DNA of 64,000 bases, from the NCBI RefSeq assembly GCF_947623445.1, contig NC_135244.1, positions 21,762,860 to 21,826,859 of the forward strand, given 5' to 3'. The stretch's first letter is position 1. Each line of letters begins with the position of its first letter. The DNA comes from Clavelina lepadiformis. Taxonomy: Eukaryota > Chordata > Ascidiacea > Aplousobranchia > Clavelinidae. Position numbers and translations under genes: made by a program. The notes under the pieces were generated by a model. It worked only from the letters and a program-made list of their open reading frames with translations, did not search any database and was not told where the DNA came from. Below are positions 44,982 to 54,597 of the stretch, piece by piece.

Positions 44982-47900
44982 ATGGTAATTAACAAAGAAA
45001 GATTGTGTCAAGTTTTATTTCTCGCTGTTATTATTTTACTGGGTTTCACCTTCACCTGCAACCGTGAGGTGTCTACTTATGGAAGAAATGAAGGTACTTT
45101 TTTACTGAATACTTTTCACAATTAACTTTGCTTGGCGTTTTGATTGAACTCACACGGTTTAAAGTCTTTAATATACGTCATGTAGCCTATGCTTTATCGT
45201 TTTTGCCAAATGAAGAAACGAATTTTAGAAATTAAATATTTGAAGTCATTGATTTATCTGCAGGAGCATCTCCCCAACGAACTCCGTCGAATAGTTTTCA
45301 GTTCAAGAAATTAACAAAGAAAGACTCCGCGGAAGAGTCGTTAGAGACCATTTGGAACTATGTCTACCAACGACAGGTGAGAATCGGTAGCCAGAAATTT
45401 ATTTGCAAATGAAAGTCTGACGAGTAATTTAGCAATTGTCGATATACTTTCGAATTTTAACAGAACCATTTTTTACACATACGTTGAGATGTGAATGAAT
45501 GTTTCGATAAACGCGTGTTTCTTATGCATGTATCAGGTCACAGAAGCAGAATATTTTCTCCATTTCAAATTACAACAGCGGTTGTATAGCACGCCATAAA
45601 TGATAAACTTGTTAATATTACTAATTTCTGTTAAAATTAAAACTGCACCGTACAATGCCAGCGCAAAGGAAGTAATGAAAAACTGGAAATGAATAGATTG
45701 CATCTGAATTAAAAATATATTTTTAACGGTTATTTGTCATATTTGATCGTTATGGGTTAAGTTACTTTGCCGCCAACAGCGGTTTTAAGAAACTCTTTAT
45801 AAACCATAGATGTATGTGTAGGCATGCCATATTTTTGTGATTGAAAACCGGGACTCTTCAGAATAACGAGCCTTATCAGATAAATGTGGTTCATATTTTG
45901 TAAGGAGTATGAAACTATTTTGGATTCCTATCGTCAGGGACAACTAAAGTAGTAAGACACCAAGAAATACTAACATAATGCATTTTGCTAGGAAACAAAA
46001 CAATGTCCAAGCATTTGTAAATTTACATAATCGTCCAATCATACTTTTCTGTAGACAACACTTTCTTCATGAAATCTTTATTCGACTTTATTTTCTCATA
46101 AAAATCACAACAGGAAAAGTCAGTTTTAATTTTGAAAGTGATAAGGGCTTTCACATTCAAATGGTTTTTACAGAAGGAAATGCAAAGAAGTACCGATACG
46201 AAGTAAGTTCTTTCAATAACCTAACTGCAAAAAGAACACCTCCTCGTACTAACCTACTATTACTGAACTAGCGAATGCGCTAAGAATCAACTCACTACTA
46301 GACCAATTACCCGCTAGAATGACGTACCGATTACTTTCACATTTAACACAACGAAACAAGAACACGCATCGAGCATTGCCCTTCAGCAAGTTGGCTAAAC
46401 AAACCAATCACATCATGCTAATATTCGTGTAGTGTGGGGCAATGCTGGATGACTAAATGCCAAAGCGGGACTTTTGGTTGACTGACCGGGACGCCGGGAC
46501 AAAGCTTTAAAAAGCGGGACTGTCCCGGCTAAAACGGGACGTATGGTAAGCCTATGTATGTGTCATGCAAAAGAAGCAATTTTAATTTAACACAAATAGG
46601 CTACAGGCACTTACAAAATGTGACCACAGATAGCTTCCAACGTGACGATTAGGATACTCCAAGAGTCGACACGAGTTTACGTTTTCTATAATAAAAACGT
46701 ATCAAACAATACATTACTGGCTAACATATCATACTGTACAGGATAAAATAAATGTAAACGTATTACAAAGACACATATTGCAAAAGCAAATTGCATTTGG
46801 ATGTACATGTTTTTAGTACAATTGTAAAGAGCACGAATATCTTGGCGGCAAACCGTGGCTGGATAGAGACGGAGCATACGATCTTTGTCTTGAAGACAAG
46901 TTTTGGCCGATCAAGAAGAACCCCGACAGTAAATGCACCATGTATTCGTTTGGAGTTGGAGGTGACTTCACCTTTGATGACGAAATTGCAAACAAAGGCT
47001 GTGACGTTCACTCCTTTGACCCAAGTAAGCCAGGAATAGAGCCGGAAAGACAACTAAGATTGTCAGCTCTTCACTTACACATAACTATTATGTGCATGCA
47101 TAAGGTATTAATTTGAGATGCAAGCATAATTGTTTCAACATTTTTGTCAAACGAATAACTTTCTGTAGCAACAAAGTTGAAAGATGGTTTTAAACGTGAC
47201 AGTGGTGTCGTCTTCCATCTTTTGGGAGTTTCCAATGAAGACAACGACAAGGACAGCCATGGTTGGAAAGTGCGTACAATAAGTGAGTTACACAACCATA
47301 GAAAACATATTTATTTGGAAAATATGTGTCAGTCAAGCCTAGAACATATTTGAAACTTAAAAGTTTACCCTATAAAGAAAATTTGTTAAATAATAAAAAA
47401 ATAAGGGGAAGTCACCGGCAAACAACAATTCTTTCTCTTTATAGGAACTATCAAAAAAGAGCTTGGGCACAGTGACCGGATTATAGATTACCTCAAAGTG
47501 GACACAGACGCACCTGGTGGTGGAGGGTTTGAAGATATGGTAATATTTTGATTGCATTATAGATATTTAACCATGTTCTATGAAAACAACTACTAAACTA
47601 CTAGGTTTTATATACCATGAGCCATAACCGAAGCATAAGTCATGAAATATCCTTTGTGTTGCTGTGTTGGATATTTCATGACAAATGTTACCTGACACCA
47701 AAGAGAATTTTTAAAAATCTTTTTGTTGAAAGGTTTATTGATGAAAAACATCTTAAGCAACGCATTATTCAGTTTAATCTAAAGATTTCTTAGTATCTTT
47801 ATTTTGGTTGTTCTATAATAGTTATTGGTTTTAATGAAATACCGCTCAACGTGTGCCATGTATTTATGTCATAGGTCATGGAAGAAATGCTGGAGACCGG

Positions 47901-48189
47901 ACTGTACAAATGTATCCGTCAATTTGCGATGGAGATTCATTTGATCGGACCTCTAACGAATCCAAAACTGCTTGATCGATGCCAGAGGCTTTATAACCAG
48001 CTAACTTCTTTATATGACGTTGGTTACAGGATATACAACACGACAGACAATGTTAGAGCGATCCGGTTTATACACAAGGACCCTTCTTACTCACAGGCTA
48101 AATCAAAACCCGGAATGCTTCAGGGTGGTGCAGCAATTTTATGGGAGGTAGCGATGGTGAACCTGAATCCCGAGAAATGTGACTTTTAG
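44982..48189 (+). CDS. METTL24-like methyltransferase, copy C (318 aa, 6 exons)
   Basis: Exons: 44982-45093, 45264-45376, 46817-47024, 47169-47282, 47445-47539 and 47875-48189; total 319 codons with the stop. It is intact. One residue is inserted after YLGG (KPWLDRD versus RLLDRD), and the SAM-loop Asn is Gly (YSFGVGGDFTFDD), a change that could matter for cofactor binding. Intron 2 is enlarged by a 736-bp MITE but keeps its splice sites. AATAAA follows at 48206. Confidence 0.87.
45819..46554. mobile_element. MITE private to tandem unit 3 (intron 2)
   Basis: This 736-bp insertion has inverted ends, TAGGCATGCCATA at the left and a right end whose complement reads TAGGCTTACCATA. The sequence TGTATGTG is duplicated at both borders (45811-45818 and 46555-46562). 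CGGGAC words are frequent toward the right end. Units 1 and 2 lack it at the matching position. A 97-codon frame inside (45978-46271) resembles nothing I know and is probably chance. An 8-bp duplication fits hAT. Confidence 0.8.
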
Positions 48190-48205
48190 TTGCCTACCCC
48201 AGAGC

Positions 48206-48211
48206 AATAAA
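48206..48211 (+). terminator. Poly(A) signal, METTL24-like copy C
   Basis: AATAAA lies 17 bases after the stop codon, the same position as in the sister genes. Confidence 0.75.
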
Positions 48212-49854
48212 CCTACATTATACCGCTTCCGGGTTTGCAAGTTTTGTTTTCAAACACTTTAGACAAGTCAACAACTTTCACTCTGTTGAATGGGACAAAT
48301 GTGTTTTTAACAAATGTTTTTGAGTGTTTATTTGTAATTTAACTGTTAAATGTTATGAAGTTTACCCACTATTTTGAAAGCTGCTGTATAGACGGTTGCC
48401 GAGGCCACTTATAGTTTATTGCTAAAACGCGACTGTGTAGAAATTTCTGTTGTGATGATTGAACGTGACTGTTATACAACCAAAGTTATCATCGCAGGCC
48501 AAGGTTGCCATTGCAAGGTTACCATATACAACCAAAGTTGCCATTGTAGGCCAACGTGTCATAGCCTGGGATTTTTCTTTTACACCGGACGGTGCTTAAA
48601 AGGAATTCATGAAGTCATCATAACAAACTTATTTAAATTTGCTGGTACTATAAAACAAAATAGTATAAAATATAATGAAAGTTATAAATTTGATGCTGGT
48701 GCTGCCGAAGAACTTTAAATCGATTTGTCTGGCAACAGGTCAACGCTTCGACGTCGTTTCTGGAAAAATACCTTTTTGTGGTGAGCAGCAGAACGCTTTG
48801 TCCAGAAAAATTGTTAACTTAAAGTGCAATGCATGTCCTAGTGATTAAGTGTCGGTACACCTGCAATGCTGCCTATACAAATGAAATTTTAACCGCAGGA
48901 AGAAAACATGTAATTACATAAAAACCAATTCAAAAATCTGTCATATAGATAGATAGATAATACCTTTACTAGCAAAATTCAAGCTTTAAAGGTTTATACA
49001 AATATAAGCTTGAAGGTTTATGCCGGTCTTTGTGTAAACAGAGTCCCACTTATAATTTAACACAAGGCTTCAATTTGCCTGTTTATTTACTCAGCACGTG
49101 ATTGCTTTAACAATAATTAGTAAGCGAGTGCCCAGCGAAAGAAATCTCAGCTTATACAAAATGCTTGAAAACCCTTCAACACCTCAAAAATTTTTGGAAC
49201 GCTTCTTGAATTTTATTAGATGTCTACATTGGCTTAATCAATGCTGTTGAATTCTCTTTAGTTTGTGCTCTGTCGCCGCACGTGTCCATTTTATTAAAGA
49301 CATTCCTTGTTGGCAATTTTCTTTGCAGCATAACTGCAACAATTTATATCACTTATAATTTTAAAAGTTAACTATTAAATAAAGCTAATCCAGTGATCTA
49401 TCAAAGGAACATGATACCGTTCTTGTTTGTATGTTCGGTAAAACAGAAATTCAAAGTCTTGATTTAACTCGCAAAGGTTCACGCCTTGTTTTCTGGGTTT
49501 TTTGAACAACTAGAACAAAACAACTGCCTTGCTTAGGAATAATAAATCAAGGTGGTCAAGGTATCAACTCTCTTGGTAAAGACCACTGGTGTTGATATGA
49601 TTTGAAAGAAACAGTTTTGCAGTAATTTTATTTCAATGATCAATGTCCAAATAAGTAAGCAATGTAACGCGTAAAGTTACTTGGTGGCTTTTAGTTTTAA
49701 CTTTTTAGCATATCACGTGGTGCGAACAGCATTAAACCTATTGCAATTAAAATTAAATTTATCAGCCATAACATACATGGTTATAATTTCTTGACTTACG
49801 TGCTTATATTTATATATATGTGGATAATGTGAGATAAAGAAACAGACTTTTCAC

Positions 49855-51115
49855 TTAAATAGCTATGCTGTTGGGTATTTTAGCAGGCAGTAGCCAGGTA
49901 TAAGGGTGCTCGATGGTCCAGTTTCTTTCAGTCATTTTTCCTCCAGCAGCTGCCAACTCATTCCTAAACTCTTCCTGATATTTGGAGATCGTGGCATCTT
50001 TGAAAAGCTGCTCTGGAAATTGTCCCAAATAGACCTGTCAAGGATGTTTTGTTTAATATATCAGATTGTAAATGTTAATTTCAAAAACATAAAGATCTTA
50101 TAAAACCCGAAGGTTGGTAGGAACCTGTGGCCTATTTGTTACCATATCTTGGTACCCATTTCTGGGCCATAAAAATTTATCAATGACGAGTTTAATAAAT
50201 TCATTATTTTATTCACTAAGTAGCGTCATATCTAAAAAAAATCTATTCGTTGTAATAAATTGACAAAACGGCAAAAACCAAAAGAAGAGTTACTTCATCT
50301 GGAGAGAACGATGAAAGAGTCTTGACTAAAGCAACAATAATAGAAGCCATGAAGGCGTCGGGTAATGACTAATGAGTCCAGAATACGGCGCATCGAAGCC
50401 TGTAATTCATTTACGATATTTATCAACGATATTTCCAACATACATAAAGCAGGGTATGTTTTTTTTATAAGCATGACGTTTATAAGCATACACATAGCTT
50501 TCTTTTTCGTGAAAACACGTACATAGCCTACGCTTTTTTTAAGGGATGTTGTCTTGTCTTAAACAGCGGATGCCGGTATAGATGTGATTTAAAAAAGTTA
50601 AATTTAAATTCCAATGTGTATATGTAATATAACTATAATGTAACTAATATTACTGCAAATACCAAAATGTAATTATAATTAGTGTAGGTATACTAAAATA
50701 CCAAATTTAGCAATCGTATCTAATGTAGTTATGGCAACTAAAGTAACTAAGGGACAAAATCAGCCAAATCACTTATTTCAACGCATCCAGGAAGGCCGAC
50801 ATCTTCGGTGGTGATTGAAACATAATCTTGGCTCGCTTTTTTCAACAAAGACAAGTCAATGAATTGGAAACATTTTACAACAAAAAAATCTGTGGAAGTT
50901 TTCCCATCCTCACTATAAAGTTTCAGCGAAACTTCCGACTTTGTTTGTGCCAAGCTGTGATCTTCTGAAGTCTGCAAAACATGGTGGAAGAATTTTATAG
51001 ATAATTGTATTAATTAAACAAAATTTTTGTTTTTTCGTTTTCTTCGTTTACTCACTTTAACTGAGATGTTGTATGTTGTTTGAAGTTCAGAAGATTCGTG
51101 TTTAAAAAAATTCAT
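49855..51115 (-). pseudogene. Lipoxygenase gene relic: PLAT domain and C-terminal exon, catalytic middle lost
   Basis: Lipoxygenases are iron dioxygenases of polyunsaturated fatty acids, with an N-terminal PLAT beta-sandwich and a long helical catalytic domain ending in an iron-binding isoleucine. Here 51056-51115 and 50747-50971 (joined in phase 0) encode 94 residues fitting a PLAT domain (TTYNISVKTSED, then SLKLYSEDGK, VSITTEDVGLPG), ending at a stop. Exon 49855-50034, after a good acceptor, encodes 59 residues typical of the lipoxygenase C-terminus. It starts YLGQFPEQLF and ends LLPAKIPNSIAI, with the carboxy-terminal Ile ligand. Between them, about 50270-50400 shows further lipoxygenase-like sequence (FDAPYSGLISHYPTPS, then MASIIVALVKTL) but only across two frames. 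Roughly 500 residues with the histidine ligands are missing and there is no room for them. I read this as an internally deleted, decaying gene; a surviving PLAT-only transcript is possible. Confidence 0.72.
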
Positions 51116-51301
51116 GACGATAACATAAATATGTCAACTACTTTTCCAATCCTTATCATAACATTATAAAAAATGAAGGTTTAAAAAAATAAAAAACTTG
51201 TTATACATCACAAATATTTTTACAAAAATATTTTAACATAAATTAGATAGATGTCATTCACAATACACACTCAAGACAGCTTAGAAGCAAACCAGGGTTT
51301 C

Positions 51302-51898
51302 TCAATCTTTGTTGACATTACCGTACACCCTAAATAACGTCAGTACAACGTCGGTGGGCACACTCACGTGGGGGTTCCTTGCGTCATCTTTTCCAACGTA
51401 AGGAAAACCGTTGAATAAATATTTGTTTTCAACGTCAACTGCCAGCCAGAACTTTAGACCAAACTTGTCTGGTTTATTGGCCATATATTGGATGAACTTG
51501 AAGCGTGCCTTACACGGCAATAGTTGCTCATCCACAGTTATCTTCCACTGTGGAATGAATGCTTTTTGGCAGTTTGATATAAAACTGTTCCAAAGTTGTG
51601 AAGCGAGTGCAAATTTATCATGCAATAAATTCCTACGCCTTTCCGTCTTCAGATCGAAGCGAAGGAATCGTATGAGCTCCAGAAACCTGTCTCTTGCCAT
51701 GGTTTGGGAAAACATCGGACATCCCCACGACCTTCCCCACAAACTCTTCACAGGGAAGTTGCGCCCTCCTATCACGCCACGAACAACCACACCTCTGTGC
51801 TGGCAGCTGTGACCTAATTCGATAAACCTGTAATTATCAGCAGAAAGAAAACAATGCTCTCTATTGCGAGAACTGGTTTTTGTACTGTGAAGTAACAA
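51302..51898 (-). mobile_element. piggyBac-like transposase fragment (DDE_Tnp_1_7), truncated
   Basis: An open frame of 198 codons encodes the N-terminal and central part of a piggyBac transposase. Landmarks are the PMFSQTMARDRFLELIRFLR block, the SNCQKAFIP segment, the first catalytic Asp in TVDEQLLP (D123) and the second in WLAVDVEN (D155). The frame stops shortly before the third catalytic Asp is expected, and the C-terminal cysteine-rich domain is absent, so it cannot be an active transposase. Full proteins have about 550-600 residues. The frame stays open upstream of its first usable start, through the GCGTCAATTGACGC repeat. It sits just upstream of the lipoxygenase relic. Confidence 0.88.
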
Positions 51899-52105
51899 TG
51901 CGTCAATTGACGCACCCCGTCCTTCTAGGTAGTGACCACGTTAATTATCTCTACCGGTAAAATAAAAACTTCATATTCATGGGTTAGTTACCTAACACTA
52001 ATGTAGGAAAAGTCAGGAAATATCACGGTTGTGCGATGCACCACTTAAAAGTTATAGATGCACTTAGGTTGAAAATGCGTCAATTGACGCGCCCCGTCCT
52101 ACTAG
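51898..52105. repeat. Pair of 31-bp direct repeats with GCGTCAATTGACGC palindrome
   Basis: Copies at 51898-51928 and 52075-52105 match at nearly every base (palindrome followed by CCCCGTCCT and CTAG). They lie at the 5' side of the piggyBac fragment and could be subterminal repeats of that element. Confidence 0.7.
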
Positions 52106-54597
52106 TGTTAACTGCAGGTCGAACCAGCACTAGAAAAATGCCGTGAAATGAAAATGAAAAAACAAATTCCTTTTTAAAAAAGTAACTTCTCAATCAAGGA
52201 CAATGTTGTTCGTCTTGAACCAACCAGATTTTTCTATTAACTTTATGAACGCTCTAGTCAACGAAAACTTACCACAGTAGCAATTTCCGCTCTAGCGGGA
52301 ATGCTTTTGTTAAATGACTTTTTCTTTATTGGCTTTTGTCTTTCAACAGAAGGAAATGTTTGCCAAGCCGTCTTGTGATAACTGCGCAATGTAAATATTT
52401 CTCCAACACGATTACAATGCTTTGTTTAAAGTACCACACAGTTTAGTTAAATATTAAACAACCAAAGATTTTAAGGGTTGTTCATTTCATTTATTACATG
52501 TTAAATATTTCTAATTATTAGGCTTAGTAAATTACCAAACTTAGTAAATTTATTTACTAATTTATTTCACATTAGCTTCCTATAATAAGCTAATGTGACA
52601 ACGACCACGGATTTGAGACTACTTAGCCTAATAGCCAATCCCTAACTATCAAAAACACTACAAAGAGACGTACAAAGCCTGTTGGTATCTTATTCTTGTG
52701 ATGACGTCAACTATATTTTTAGTTAAAAGAAGCTAGATGCTGACGTCATTGAAATTACTGATATTTTAACCGAAGCTAAAATTTTCTCAGTTTTCTATTA
52801 GTTTTGAGACTTTGCCTAAGCACGTTCCGTCTCCCAGCACCAGGCTTAATAAAGTTGCTCACAGAGCATTTGGCTTTGCATTGGAAGCAAGATCTGACAC
52901 AATCAATTTAGCAACTCCGTCCAATCACTCCCTACAGTTCGCGAACAATCTCATAGCATCAGCGTGAGCAGCTTATTATGAAAACCAGAAAATCGCGATT
53001 AAAAACAAAGCGTCGCTCTGGAAGCGTAAGGCGATATGCAATGGAAACCATGACAACAGATAACATGAATGAGAACTACACATGGAATCAACCACTTCAA
53101 TGAAGTCAGATGCTTGGAGATCGGTAAGTTGTGGTAAGCTCTCATTTGTCAGTGTAAAATGCTATCTGAATTGCGCTTTGTCAACATCAAGTGGTCAACT
53201 GTGTCATATTGTGCGATGCAGTTCTGTATAAAATATACCGTATCCATATTATTGTTGGAGCTGCTGTGATATGGTAATCTTTATCTACAGATAAAAGAAA
53301 AGTCTTTGCACGACTTAAACCCGACGATGATTTTAGCTATAACCTTTTTGCAAATAAGGATTGTCACACATTTTTATTTGTTTCTGTTTATCAGAACAAA
53401 GTTTTGTGCTTCCTATCTAACGAACAGCCAAAATTCCTTGACAAAAGCAGACTTTCAAGCATTCTTAATTGCGAATTTGGCACAATTTGAATCAAACAGC
53501 TATTGTCAGTTGTACATCAGCAATAGAGGCTTAACAATTTTATATTTCACTATTTTTATGTCGCCACTAGTTGGGGCAAAAACGCCATAGAAACAAAAAT
53601 CGTCAGCGAATGGCATAGAATCAATGTTGGAGCTTGTTGTTCAAACCAGGAAATCGTGATTAAAAACAACGTGAATTTTTAATCTGAATTGCACTTGGTC
53701 AACTGCGTAATGTTGTGCAATGCAATTCTGTATTCAACGCAACGTCATTATCGATTAAGCTGCTGTGGTATATGGTCATGAAGACATTTATTTTGTCTTG
53801 ATGACAGTGGCGTTTCAATCTATTTTGTTGTTGCTTGGATCACTTTTTGTTACAATTATACGGCACAGTAGTCGATGGTTAATTGTGGCAGCACTTTCGC
53901 AGGGATTGAATGACCAACACGTATCAGAAAATAAAACTGTATAGAACCTTCAACTTAAGACACAAATGAATAACTGATTGACTTGATAAACGGTGCAATA
54001 AAGCAAAGCAATCAACGCCAATTAACTAAGGACTGCAACGAATCCAGCAAAAAAAGGAATTAAAGGGAATTGTCCGATGTTATGATGTTGACATGGTGTC
54101 AAACGCCACAATTCTGACCTCTTTTTGAATTCCAATTTTTGTCAATTCCTATTTCAATCACAAACCTAGTATTACCAATAACTACAAGATTATTCGTTAT
54201 TATAACACAGTCTAAATTTTTATTTCATTCAGTTAAAACTGTGTTATTATGACATCTTATATTGTGATTGTGCGATTGTGTAAACAATTGATTGTGATTT
54301 AATAGAAAGGATCTTTATTATAAGGCTTCTATGTCGCAATTTAACTTCAGCTTAATATAAAAACTTTGTCACATCGTATCGTTTGGCGGGAAACTTGCTT
54401 TTAACAGGGAATAAGGCGCCAAATATTTTGATTGTAGGAAATTTAAACTTAGAGATTAGTTTAAAGAACAAAACTTTGACTTGAAATCTTTTACTCGGCA
54501 GTTGTCGTAATTGTGTACTTGTAATTATACTATAATTTAAGCAAGTATATGTTTCAAGCAAGCTTGCGTGTGTGAGGAAAATAACAAAACAACAAGT
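52106..54597. other. Intergenic, with diverged local repeats
   Basis: This holds a candidate two-exon small gene (separate entry). Parts of 53150-53280 are duplicated, diverged, at 53685-53790 (words such as GTGCRATGCARTTCTGTAT). Sequence near 52440-52640 recurs in diverged form near 63780-63930. Nothing else was recognised. Confidence 0.45.
53069..53490 (+). CDS. Candidate small two-exon gene, unknown product (84 aa)
   Basis: Exon 1 (53069-53123) ends in a strong GTAAGT donor, and exon 2 (53291-53490) follows TTTATCTACAG. Phase 1 joins them into a peptide with MRTTHGINHFNEVRCLEI, then KRKVFARLKPDDDFSYNLFA, and a stop at 53488-53490. The composition is protein-like and the donor and acceptor are good. 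A longer, hydrophobic frame overlaps exon 2 and competes. No homology is recognised, and no poly(A) signal lies close by. Confidence 0.3.

Larger units (their letters stand above)
42735..49819 (+). repeat. Tandem unit 3 (7.1 kb) with METTL24-like gene C
   Basis: This is the third unit. Similarity to the other units stops near 49819 at the TTATATTTATATATA word, right before the lipoxygenase relic. It carries a private insertion at 45819-46554 and a small local duplication near 48485-48550. Confidence 0.9.

Noticed and set aside
45978-46271. 97-codon frame inside the unit 3 insertion as a possible transposase
   Set aside because: It shows no DDE or zinc-finger features, and the element is short with MITE-like ends.
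53306-53590. Hydrophobic 94-codon plus-strand frame
   Set aside because: It overlaps a more protein-like frame that is supported by splice phase, and its composition is typical of translated AT-rich noncoding DNA.
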